Shown piece by piece: positions 49,950 to 64,000 of a DNA stretch of 64,000 bases. Below the pieces are notes generated by a model. The model saw only the letters and a program-made list of their open reading frames with translations. It did no database searches and was not told where the DNA came from. The position numbers and the translations under genes were made by a program. Origin of the DNA: Irpex lacteus (lineage: Eukaryota > Basidiomycota > Agaricomycetes > Polyporales > Irpicaceae); NCBI GenBank assembly GCA_001986395.2, contig MQVO02000052.1:58241-122240 (forward strand), written 5' to 3'. Positions within the stretch are counted from its first letter, which is position 1. The number at the start of each line of letters is the position of its first letter.

Positions 49950-52720
49950 TCAGTCGTCGGTCGCCTTTCCACCCACCCCACTCCGTGCTGTCAACAGTCT
50001 GACAGCCTCCTCGAGCCGTTGGTTCGCGACTATCTGTTTCTGCACGCGCTCCTCCTTCCCCGCTCTCTTGTATAGTTCTGCATGACGTCGAGCCTGTCAG
50101 TAATGCATATAAACTGAAGATAAGGTTGCGTCTCACCGAGTAACTTCTGTCCGACCCAGAGCCCGAGGCGAACATTTCCCGTCGCCGCGGTACTAGTAGC
50201 ACCTGTACTATTCTTCGCAGCTGGTGCGCCCAAGCCCACCGCGAGCTGTTCGCACGTTAGCAGCATCTTGTAGGCATGATCGCCCGCGGTGTGGAAATAA
50301 TGGGCTGCGACGAGAGCAAGTACGCCTGCGCGTAGGTGGTTGTCCTGCGCTTTCGTAGCCAGTCCCAAGGAATGCTTCAAGTGTTCCCTGTATATCTTGT
50401 CAGAAGGACATGGACGGGGAAACCTTCTGAATTCACGACTCACTTCGATCTCAGGATCTCCGGAGCAACTAGAGCTTCGATGACCTGGCCCACGGCTTCC
50501 AGCGTCCCACCCGTCGAACGACACGCTTTCGCGATGCCCATAGCCTCCTTCCGATCGATTATACCGTCGGTAGTAGCAGGCTCAGCATCGTTCTCCTTCC
50601 CGCTCTCTAGGCCAAGCAGCAGTATGGCCTCGCCGGCCTGGGCGGACAGTCGCACGAAATCGTCGGTGCTCGCTAGACGGGCCGCTACTCGATAGCACGC
50701 CAAGGCCCGAGGTGTCTGGTTCAAGGCGTGCGCTAGGTGGGCGTGATGCAGTGCTATTCGAGAGGAGAAGTTGGGGAATATGGAGTAGGATCGAGTATGT
50801 GCTATGAGCGCGTTGAGGTTCTGGAAGTGAGTGTAAATATGGGGAACGGGGCGAGATGACAATCACTCTACCTGCTCTGCGATATCAAACTCGCTGCGCA
50901 TGATAGAAACCTGAGGTACGTCAGACGCGAGACAAGACCGCATACACATTCACTCACCGCGACAAGTTCACATAGTAAATCGCCTTTAACGCGTGCAAGA
51001 CGTTGTTCAACCTCGTCGATATCCCCAGCACTAGCCCACGCGGGTACTGCGCGCAAGAAAATCAATTCATGTATTAAAGTACGTTAGTCTGGGTGTACCT
51101 GCACTTACCAACTATCTCCTGTTCCTTCTCTCGTTCCCAAGCAGCCAGACCCTCGTTGGCGAAGACCTTCCGCTTTGGCTTCCTTCCCACCGCATCGCGT
51201 TTGGCGACACAGCTGACAAGAAATCCAAGCTGATAAACCAGACGAGGGTGGGTGACTTGCACGACGAGAGGTGGGCCGTCAGGAAAGTTGACCTTATCAT
51301 GGTATGGCAAGTAAGTAGGAATACGTAGCAGTCGACGCATACATCGAACTAACCTCGACCGTACCGTCATGAAACTTGGTGAGGATATCTGTATCAAGCA
51401 AGGCGTGTAGATGCGACAAGCGCGGTGCAGCCTCCGCCGCCGACCCGACGTGCGTAAAGTACACGACGGCCATCATGAGCGAATGGACGGCCATGGCCGC
51501 TTCGAGCGGGCTCTCGAAGAAAATGAACGTAGACTCTTCCTTGGAGGAGGAGGAAGACGCTGCTGCTTGCCTGGGCTTCGGAGTGATTGAAGGGTCGTAT
51601 GACAGCCCAAGAGCCTTCTCCACGTTCTCTATCGCACTGCTTACGTCTTGCCACATACTCGCAGAGACCAATGTTCGCAGGCGCAGGACCTGAGCGAGAA
51701 GCTTGATACGTGGATGTCCGTGCTGCACAGAGTGCATTTCCATGTCTTGGATGGCTGACAGGGCTGCGTGAACGTCCTGTAAGCCGTTCGTATACGGAGA
51801 TGATGGAGGGGTGGAAGATGATTCTGGTGTTGGAGTAGGATACTTGGGTGCGGCATATAATGATATGGCGGCGAGGTGTGCGGAGTAGACGAGGTGAGGA
51901 GGGTCGGTCGGTTTGAGGGAAGAGATGAGATTGCGGAGTTGAGTGCGTGCAAATTTGGTCTTGTGTTGCCATTGGGAGAGCTGAGCCTGCAATAATGAGA
52001 GATGAATCTTGAAGGGCCGCAGTGCAGGATGCTAGGAAACGGTGAATACGATGTCACGTTGAAGATTCAGCGAAACGTACTTTCTGTGCAATAAGGATCT
52101 GGGGTTGCATCATGTTAGTTGTGGTTGTATGCGCATGAATGAGAGATATAGCCGCATATATGCACCCATAACCAGCTTTGTGCTCCCGCTCTAAAAGTGA
52201 CTGTAGCATGTACTCACAGCCTTGCCCAAAGCCTTGTCAACCTGATTGGCTAATTAGATAATCGTTACAGTGAGAGAACCACAGAGCTTACTTCTGCTTC
52301 GATATCATGCGCCCATGTATGCCTCTCGTCTTGGCTGAACCCTCCACTGATAACCTTCATACCGATCTCTGCCAACCCACACCAAGCCCTGCACTCTATC
52401 TCGGGTGACAGAGCAGGTAGCGTCAGACATTGTCGTAGAGCTTGGAGCGATAGTTGCAAGGATTGCACATAATTTCTGTGATTCGGCGGGAGAGTAAGCA
52501 GAGATGGAAGTGAGACAAGCAATATATCTCGAGGCAAGGGTTTGAGAGCGGAAGACGGCGAGGAAGGCTCGGACGACGGCGGCGGTGTCAAAGTCGACTG
52601 CGAGCTGACTGCGGGTGCTACCAACGGCGACGGCTCGCGCCTCGCCCTCTTTGTGGGCCGTGGGTTGTCATCTGTCATGGTCGTACGAAGAGAGTTGTTG
52701 AGCGGAGGTTGCAGTGACAA
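49950..52720 (-). CDS. MAU2: Cohesin-loading factor Mau2/Scc4
   Basis: TPR-rich partner of Scc2/NIPBL that loads cohesin onto chromosomes. About ten exons, near 770 residues. N-terminus is a disordered basic tail with an NLS-like PTKRARREPSPL; an alternative start is the Met 42 nt downstream (MTDDNPRP). Helical repeats follow: QLSLQALRQCLTLP, HLVYSAHLAAISLYAAP, a Pro/Ser spacer, AALSAIQDMEMHSVQHGHP, RLRTLVSASMWQDVSSAI, and in the C-half NQTPRALACYRVAARLAS, EHLKHSLGLATKAQDNH and VRLGLWVGQKLLGET. The final helix RHAELYKRAGKEERVQKQ is the conserved Mau2 ending. Family assignment rests on the TPR pattern and that terminal segment. Confidence 0.8.
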
Positions 52721-53008
52721 GCCCGCCCAAGCTCAGAGCCATCCAAGCGTTAGCGCGTGCTTAGGCTATGTGACACGAACACGAATGATCACGCTGTGAC
52801 ATACCGCGTCGCCGTGACACGGCCTTCACCCAAACAATTAATATGTCACAGGCCAAAGGCTGACATACTTTAAGCTTCAACTTGAAGTTGTACTTTCTGA
52901 GTTGATACAAAAATACTTTTACACTCATCAGGACAAACACTAAGGACGGGATAAAAGTAAACCAAGAGTACGCGGTTCAGAATGCCAAAGATGTTGTCTC
53001 CCACTAAA

Positions 53009-54340
53009 GCTAGTACAATGTGAATTCAGGTATTTGGCGCCATCGCAATTTGCCATCCGAGCCCGAATCCATAACAGCCTTCATACGAGTGCCAACATAG
53101 AGCTCCCTGAGATGTGGGCATCGACCGAAGAAAGTCGTCGCCGCATGCTGTTCCACTTCTTTCTTCTTTCTCATGTACTCGTCGTGCCGCCGGCGTACGG
53201 CGGCATGATCAGTCGCACCTCGCGTGCACGGAGGCACGGTGCAACCCAGCGATAAATATGAGGCAGCGGGTATGCATAGTATTTCGAGTTTAGAAAACCT
53301 AGATACGGATTGTGCAAACTCCTGCGTAATTCATTTTAAATTAATGACGTGAAAGCCTGAGAATCCAGCAGTGCGAGAAGCTTACCGCAAACTGATTCCC
53401 TCGAACAGATGACAAGTAGGTCGGAAGACACAGCGTAACAAGATTGGGCTTTACACTGAATATACCTTGTAACAATAGGGTCAAATTGGACCTGTCATGC
53501 ACGATACAAACACGACTTACTGTTTATGATGTCAACGGTATACGGTATTCCACTGAGGGACAAATGCTTCAAGCGAGGAAGACCGGCCAACGCTGTGACT
53601 AGCCATCCGCGTGTACGAGAATTCGCGTATACAATGGATAGCGTGGTGACATTAGGGCACAGAGTGACAATGTTGTCACTATTCGCCCACAGGTGAAAGC
53701 TGCGGACTGTAGGGAACTGAAGGCCATGCTCTTTGAAAGCATCCTCGAAGCGACGGGCCCGACCTTCTTCAATCTGTAGGCTTATCTTCTCCAGATAAGG
53801 ACTGGAAGTAGAGATTGCCAGCAAGGTGCTCGCCAAAGTATCTAGGAATGTGTCCGCGAACGCGTCTCGGTCGTCTGCCTTGCGCCCTAATACCATGTGA
53901 ACATTGATCTCGCTACCTCGTGCATGGCGCCCCGATTATGTGAGTTCAAAACGATCAGGCTATCTGACATTGAAGACTCACGACACAAATCGACTCCAAG
54001 CGTCATTCCACGTCTGCAATTTCGCCGCGGCTTCTTCCCAAGTAGCGTTGTAATCGGCGAAGGCGAGTTTGAATGATCGAAACAGATATGGCACACACAG
54101 CGCCCGAAATCTCTTGGATGTTAACGATAACGATAGTAAAGAATGCTACAAATGGATGAGTAGGTGTTAGAAGCTTTATTAACAGAAAAGCTCGAATCCT
54201 ACCTTAGGATGGCCTGTACCTTTCAACTTATATCTCCGGGCCGCTTCATAAAGAATCGAGCAAAGGACCTCGAGTACATCTTCATTAAGGTCGTTGAGAC
54301 TGACTGTAAGGCCTCCCTTGCTATCGGAGGTGTGGTTCAT
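53009..54340 (-). CDS. F-box/LRR-like protein of unknown function, family copy 1
   Basis: Six or so exons. N-terminus MNHTSDSKGGLTVSLNDLNED leads into an F-box-like helix pair VLEVLCSILYEAA; exon 2 continues LTSKRFRALCVPYLFRSFKLAF. Exon 3 (VSEINVHMVLGRKADDRDAFAD) and the following part form alternating strand and helix units (LCPNVTTLSIVYANS, LAGLPRLKHLSLSGIPY) typical of leucine-rich repeats. The last exon has TFFGRCPHLRELYVGTRM and the stop at 53009. The same block order occurs at 61601-62902 and 63457-64000. Such proteins are probably SCF substrate receptors, but the F-box is weak. This copy shows no frame break that I can detect; exon borders in the 53270-53500 part are approximate. Confidence 0.6.
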
Positions 54341-54970
54341 TGTGGTTGTAGAGGATGAACTAGTGATAACTAGCTTGACGTGGGAACTAATGTATGTGTC
54401 GCGGCACCGACATAGTCACTGCCTTGTGCATCGAGTCAACCTATCATCGCAGCAAGTAGCCCCAGTGTCACGTAATCAAGGAGGAGTTCGAGATTAGTCT
54501 GAAGGGGGCCTTCACTTTGACAGCTGTGGGCAAAGACTAACGGCCACGGAGTTCACTGGGAAACCAGGTCAGCCTTCATCGACACAGATGGCAGGAAGCT
54601 TATCATTGACAACCGTACCGTCAGCTTTCATCACCCCATCAATAGCGGTCTGGGTTGAGAAACCTAAACTTGCGTCGGACGCTTTTGGGGACAAGCTGGG
54701 TCTCGTGGAGCAACATCAAATAACTCGAAGTTAGACTATCAGCCCGAACCTTCGTGGTACACTCTGGATCGTGGCTGCGCGATAACCGGTTAGAGCGTGA
54801 TCGTGTCGAGGACGCTGTTGAGGATAAGCATGGGAGTAGGCTCCATCGGACTGCTCGTAGTCGTGACAGGGATGCATATTATAGAAGAATGGGAAGCGTA
54901 TACAATAATCTAACGTACATGGAGGCAAACGAGTAAAGGAACACACGACGGTAGGCGGGATGGGACAAGC
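54341..54970. other. Intergenic: upstream of F-box/LRR copy 1, 3' flank of ISWI
   Basis: Two - strand genes in tandem. No gene or repeat recognised; short frames here lack motifs. Confidence 0.5.
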
Positions 54971-59389
<4,419 letters not shown>

Positions 59390-60074
59390 TGTGCCAGAAA
59401 ATAATGTGAATCGTGGCCGTCTGAGGTGAACGTGAAGGTTGGCGAGCAAGCAGCAATATAACAGACGCCTCTACATTTCTCAGGAGAATTGGAGGATATA
59501 AATTACGTAATACATATATGCCCATACTTGGAAACCCTCTTTTTGCAAGAAATTACTTCGGAGTCGATTTCGCCTCGGACTCCTCGTGCATCGGATCGTT
59601 CTTCTGAGCCCCGAAGGTTGAACTTGTCTACTCTGCCTCAGGGAGACTAATCGTTCTCGCAGTTCAGGTATGCGAAGTTGAGATTGCGTACGTGTAAATT
59701 CTCATGCTCTTCCGAGCTAGCCAGATTACATGTCTAAACTTACTATGTGTTCAATTAAGTATAGGTACAACCAGGTTCAACTTTTCAACGTTTCTTTCGG
59801 TGTGCATGCCATCTTCACTGGCAGACGCAGCTATTGCTCAGCCGTACATCTGATAGAAATATGCATTAATCATGAATGGGATATGATAACCTCACTCTGT
59901 TTCTGACGCACAACCGCCTGCGCCATGTAGCCAGATCCCGTTTCCTCACTTGTCGTCGAAGCATACACCGGACCAAGGCATGGTCCCACGGTCACTGGAC
60001 ACGACCCACGCCCACGATAGCCATCCTCTCGAGCTATCTACTTACATACTAGCTTGAGCTGGCCAAGCATAGCC
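59390..60074. other. Divergent promoter, ISWI / peroxiredoxin-like gene
   Basis: 685 bp between two start codons on opposite strands. No gene or distinct motif recognised. Confidence 0.5.
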
Positions 60075-61094
60075 ATGGATCACATTCCAGATGTCGAACA
60101 TGTGCGCAAAGCCTACGAGTTCGAACTGCGTGACTCTACAGGTCAGACAGTCAAGTTCGGAGAGCTGATGAATGAGAATGGCAAAACAGTCGTCATATTC
60201 ATTCGTTGAGTGGTTTTATTCGGGATATATTTCACAAACAACTCATCCTGTCCTTTTTCGTAGGTCACTTTTTTCTGTGGTGTGAGTCTCCAAACCTCCT
60301 TTAAGTTGTCTTCTCATGAAAGGCACGCCTTGTTATATACAGGCTTGTCAGGTACGCTACTACTCAACGGCACCTGGTAGCCTGCTCATCGTTTCTATAG
60401 GCGTATGTCTCTCAACTAGCTCAAGTTCGAGATGAAGCTCTAGAGAAGACACGCGTCAGGGTTTTAGTCATCGGCTGTGGTGACTATCAGCCCATAAAGT
60501 CTTACCAAGGTACGCCAAGCTCCCTCCTAGAATCGCACAGACCTAAGTAACGACGTACTGCATTTCTCAGAGAAAACGGGGTACACTGGTCCGATATATG
60601 CGGACAGTAAGCGGGAGCTCTTCAAACACTTTGGTCTGACCGAAAGCCTTAAGGTCACGCCGAGCGACCAAAAGCTCAAGAGCTACCTCGCGGGGAATAG
60701 CAGGATTGTGCAAGTCCTTGGTAGCATATGGGTACGAGCATATCAGCCTCGGCTGTGACAGAGCCAACTGATACTGAAGTTACAAATACGTCTTTCCATT
60801 AGACAGGACCTCTTCAGCAGCCTCAACATATCGGGAAACAAGGAAACATATCTCAGCTGGGCGGCGAATTCATATTTGGGCGAGTACGTCCTTCAACAGA
60901 GCTCTATCGATCGTTAGCATGTCTCAATCCATCGCTGATCATAGACGACCGATGCTTGTACGCACATCGTATGCTGCATACGGAGGATCGTAAGCTTGCC
61001 ACGATCACAGCTCCATGGTTGATCGCTAATAGCATGGTCAGACACAGAGCTTGCGGACGTATTGGAACATGCGGGTGTCCAGAGCACGAAATAA
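60075..61094 (+). CDS. AhpC/TSA-like (AAED1/PRXL2-type) thioredoxin-fold protein, apparent frame break in exon 2
   Basis: Exons: 60075-60204, 60264-60281, 60343-60351 (9-nt microexon GCTTGTCAG), 60401-60509, then three more to the stop at 61094. Thioredoxin-fold features: KTVVIFIRHFF, the redox motif C-G-A-C split between exons 2 and 3, AYVSQLAQVRDEALEK, RVLVIGCGDYQPIK, GPIYADSKRELFKHFGL, and a late GGEFIFG. The expected motif RHFFCGACQAYV is reached only if the run of T at 60269-60274 has five bases; with the six shown, exon 2 is 18 nt instead of 17 and reads RHFFLW, and no in-phase GT donor exists. So the gene is either broken by a one-base insertion or carries an assembly or sequencing error. 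Role of the family: FAD-free peroxiredoxin-like redox proteins, poorly understood. Confidence 0.75.
60343..60351 (+). other. 9-nt microexon carrying the second redox Cys
   Basis: GCTTGTCAG (Ala-Cys-Gln), flanked by TATACAG and GTACGC. It provides the resolving-type Cys of the CxxC motif. The next exon starts GCGTATGTC at 60401. Confidence 0.6.
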
Positions 61095-61600
61095 CCTTTT
61101 GGTAAATTGTCCTTCTACGAGTATATACTAAGTTGTCGGTGAAATGCACAACTCATTATGCAAAACGCGAACGAACGGCTGCGGTGACAAACGTATAGGT
61201 GTTGAGTCAAAGCAAATCGTCGACTGGTCGATTCTCGCACACTGACTTAGCCCTAGGATATCATGGCACAAAGCACAAAGAGTGTACTTTGCCAAAATCA
61301 CAGGCAGGACATAATGAGCAATACTCGCGCTTTACTGGAACTAGAACGCATTGTTTAATGGATGTGCTCAAGAAAATTACATAGCTTCAACAACCGTCCT
61401 TGGGAAACATCATCTTGAGCGGCAGGTAGGGATTCCACATGATATAGCCAAGAAGACTTTATTAATATATCACTCTCATCATGATCAGGATCATTTTTAA
61501 CGCAGTAGTGAGTCAGTGCGCCCCGCCACGATATAACCACGGTAGTTCCACTAAATGTCCCCCGTTCTTAGCCCGCCGTAGCATCCAAGTACAGACGGAA
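61095..61600. other. Intergenic, upstream of degenerate F-box/LRR copy 2
   Basis: Follows the peroxiredoxin-like gene. No gene or repeat recognised. Confidence 0.5.
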
Positions 61601-62902
61601 ATGCGGTCCATCCTCCAGATCCTCGATGACGACGTGCTCATACTTATCTGCGCAAGTCTCTGCGACGTAATCAGAGAGGAAACCCAGAAAAGGGGGTTGA
61701 CCCAAGTGGAGGCAAGCAAGAACCACTGTGGTAAACATACATCTTTTGCTAAGACTCTTGTTTGCAGGTTTCTCTTTACCACTATCATTAACGTGCAAGC
61801 ACTTTCGAGCACTGTGCATCCCAATCATCTTTCGGACCTTCTCGTTAGAATGTTGTAGCAACGACCCGTGGGTATACGCATGGAAGAAACTGGACAGTTG
61901 GAACACTGAGTACTCTCCATTTGTGCGGTGAGTGTGATTTCTTTTTCTGGGTAAGAAAGGGGCACTCAATCTGCTTTATAGCGCTGTCCGCATCAACCTC
62001 ACACTTGCGTTCACGACGGGGAAGCCGGAGTTTGTCGACGCTCTACCCGGCCGGCTGGCATCTGTATTGCACACGTTCTCACAACCGGAGAAGGTCATTC
62101 TGAACATTCATCGACCCCATGCTCATCTCTTCGAGGACACATTCATCGAGAACCGTGTTGTGCTCCCAGCGTCCAAAGATTCGTTGTCAGCCCAAGCCAC
62201 GCGGGTATATTCCAATTATGTCCAAATGCGATATCCTTGACGGTCCAGGGGCCACCTAGGATACCAATTCAAGATGGTCCACGGAGGTCATCGAGGCACT
62301 TCCTATGCTTTCAAAGCTGCAAAAACTTCCATCTAGCCGCCATATTCTATACAGATGAAGTGATGGATGGTAGGTACATGATGACCCGTTGCAATTCGAT
62401 AAGCTAAGATTGTCACAAGCTTTGCTCCGGGCGATACCGAGCATAAAAACTCTTGTACTTCCGAGTAAGATTTCGTCCTTCGAGGTACGTCGTTAATGAT
62501 TTGCCATGCTATATGATGCTCATACATAGTTTTTTCTCTATCTAGAACTTTGTTAGCAAAGTGTCTCGTTTTCACGCTGTTGAGACGCTATGTATCGCCA
62601 GGGCACCCCATCTGAACGTGGGCTTTCACCCACCGAGATGTGGAAATGTTTATATGGGCAAACAGGGCCAACTTCTCAAAGAGCGTGTGGCCAAAGAGGG
62701 AAAAGAAGCAAATGAACGTGTTGCCTTGGCCATATTCGGACAATGTCCACAACTGAAAGAACTCTACTTTGGAGCACTTGCCTCAAGTTCAACCGTAGCG
62801 ACTATCGACCGCAGCAACTGCGATTTACCAATCGTGATAGAAAGTATAAGGTGGTCACAACCGGAGGACCCTGGTCACCGGAATAACCCGAGTCTTTTCT
62901 AA
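61601..62902 (+). pseudogene. F-box/LRR-like family copy 2, degenerate
   Basis: Homologous block by block to the gene at 53009-54340: LDDDVLILICASL, LTCKHFRALCIPIIFRTFSL, VRINLTLAFTTGKPEFVDAL, FEDTFIENRVVLPA and, near the end, ALAIFGQCPQLKELYFGA. In the middle exon the homology hops between frames: it leaves the frame after VYSNYVQMRY (stop at about 62238), continues in a second frame as LCPNAISLTVQGPPR, and then in a third as DTNSRWSTEVIEALPMLSKL before a stop near 62357. These jumps match the intact copy's order LCPNVTTLSIVYANSR..LAGLPRLKHL and have no splice sites to explain them. I therefore call it a pseudogene; a working shortened product cannot be ruled out. Confidence 0.6.
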
Positions 62903-63456
62903 CAATCGCACGTATCGCTCTTTATTTCGGCCTATTGGTGCTGATGAATGGCGACAGGGCTCAGCCTTACAGGTACTGGCACAACCATGTACTACACTCG
63001 AGAATGTGCACAACTTTGTGGTGTAAATGTGCGTATTACAAAGGATGTTTTGATCTATGTCATACAAACAATCAGTGTAGATAAGTAGACATGATAACCG
63101 GACAACGTTGATTCTCTTGGTACAGACAATATTTGTCTTCGTTTGCTATGCTTGAATCCTGACACTGAACGTAATGCGTTGCCTCTAGATTTTCTCATCT
63201 CTTCAAAAGTCTATCGAACTGAATGTTTGGTATGTGTCGGTCGACATATGAAATTACGCAGCTACATGCGGTACCATTGTTAGATGATGCTCAAGAGACT
63301 ACTGAGCATCATTCAAGTTGGTAGAACTCAATCAATCACGCAGTTGCGAGGCTGTGCGATTCCGTGCCATACATTATAGCAAAACTTGATGGCCTTGGCT
63401 CTTGCTTCAACCCTCCAACTCTTCTCTCCCCGGACCCTCGCAAGTATTCGGCGATC
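62903..63456. other. Intergenic between F-box/LRR copies 2 and 3
   Basis: No gene or repeat recognised. Confidence 0.5.
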
Positions 63457-64000
63457 ATGATGCCAGCTACCAATGACTCTGCTAGTCCTCTGACAATTGA
63501 ACCATCGATCCTTGACTGTCTCAACGATGACGTATTGCAGCTTATTTGTGCCAGCTTACATGATGAAGACGAGGCACAGAACAACAACATATTCGTGCTC
63601 AAGACGAGGTGCGACAGATAACTTATGTTAATAGTATGCATCTAATCATACCGATGGGATTGATAGGCTTCTTTGAAAGCGCTTTCCACGACCTGCAAAC
63701 GCCTCCGCAGGTTCTGTACACCATACATCTTCCTGACGTTCAAACTTGCGTGCTACGGAGAGAATCCTTGGGCAGACGCAATTAAGAAACTAGAAGGGTG
63801 GAATAGCGAGTTCGCTCGTTTCGTACGGTAAATTCAGAGCAATGTCTCGGGACTTATGCTGCGGCTCATTCGCCGCTCCACTCCTTCATAGAGAGATTGA
63901 CATCAGCATCATACACCACGACCAATTTGGAAGAAAGGAGGTCTCAAGTTTGTTCATCGACACACTTCCAGACAAGCTCGCGCAGGCTCTACTTGTGATG
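63457..64000 (+). CDS. F-box/LRR-like family copy 3 (3' end outside window)
   Basis: Begins MMPATNDSASPLTIEPSILDC and continues LNDDVLQLICASLHDED, the F-box-like helices of the family. After an intron (about 63589-63666) exon 2 reads ASLKALSTTCKRLRRFCTPYIF and WADAIKKLEGWNSEFARFVR; after a second intron the third exon starts EIDISIIHHDQFGRKEVSSL and is cut by the window edge. It is a third copy of the family at 53009 and 61601, in the same orientation as copy 2 and lacking visible frame breaks in the part seen. Confidence 0.55.

Overview
This is nuclear DNA of a filamentous basidiomycete, most likely a mushroom-forming agaricomycete. Genes are dense and split by many introns of about 45-65 nt with GTRNGT donors and CTAAY-type branch sites. 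The repertoire is typically fungal: Hog1, Tor, ISWI, Mcr1, Ubp2-like protease, Mau2/Scc4, tetraspanin, a DNMT1-type methyltransferase and a KDZ-free Harbinger transposon. Gene assignments rest on protein motifs I recognise in the translated sequence; no database search was run.

Layout. 1-2830 is most of a PIF/Harbinger DNA transposon: a SANT/Myb-like accessory gene (+, cut by the window edge) facing a DDE transposase (-) tail to tail. 3349-3979 is a GC-rich nested satellite (77-bp units inside a 278-bp higher-order unit). 4237-9219 (-) is a Ubp2/USP25-28-like deubiquitinase. 9559-12258 (-) is a tandem pair of near-identical short-chain dehydrogenases duplicated with their promoters. 13192-15141 (+) is a membrane-anchored pepsin-like protein that seems to lack both catalytic Asp motifs, followed by a small secreted protein (-, 15357-16092), NADH-cytochrome b5 reductase Mcr1 (-, 16919-18264) and, divergently, the stress MAP kinase Hog1 (+, 19017-20886). 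After a 2.4-kb gene-poor gap comes a full-length DNMT1-type cytosine-5 DNA methyltransferase (+, 23339-28267), Dph4 (-), an unrecognised small protein (-) and the biotin subunit of 3-methylcrotonyl-CoA carboxylase (-). 33618-35691 (+) is an F-box protein, 36248-45098 (+) the TOR kinase, 45372-47293 (+) a membrane dipeptidase, 47657-49119 (-) a tetraspanin, 49950-52720 (-) the cohesin loader Mau2/Scc4. From 53009 to the end three members of one F-box/LRR-like family (-, + degenerate, + partial) bracket an ISWI chromatin remodeller (-, 54971-59389) and a divergent peroxiredoxin-like (AAED1) gene (+, 60075-61094).

The functional genes are mostly conserved housekeeping loci in no evident cluster: growth and stress signalling (TOR, Hog1), chromatin (ISWI, DNMT, cohesin loader), leucine catabolism (MCC), and translation-factor modification (Dph4). 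The accessory material is the Harbinger element, the satellite, the SDR duplication and the F-box/LRR family, which shows active gain and decay. The observations I consider most worth a second look are the apparently intact two-gene Harbinger element with subterminal repeats, the hairpin-containing nested satellite beside it, the pseudo-aspartic protease, an 8-nt microexon in the F-box gene, and an extra T that breaks the redox motif of the peroxiredoxin-like gene.
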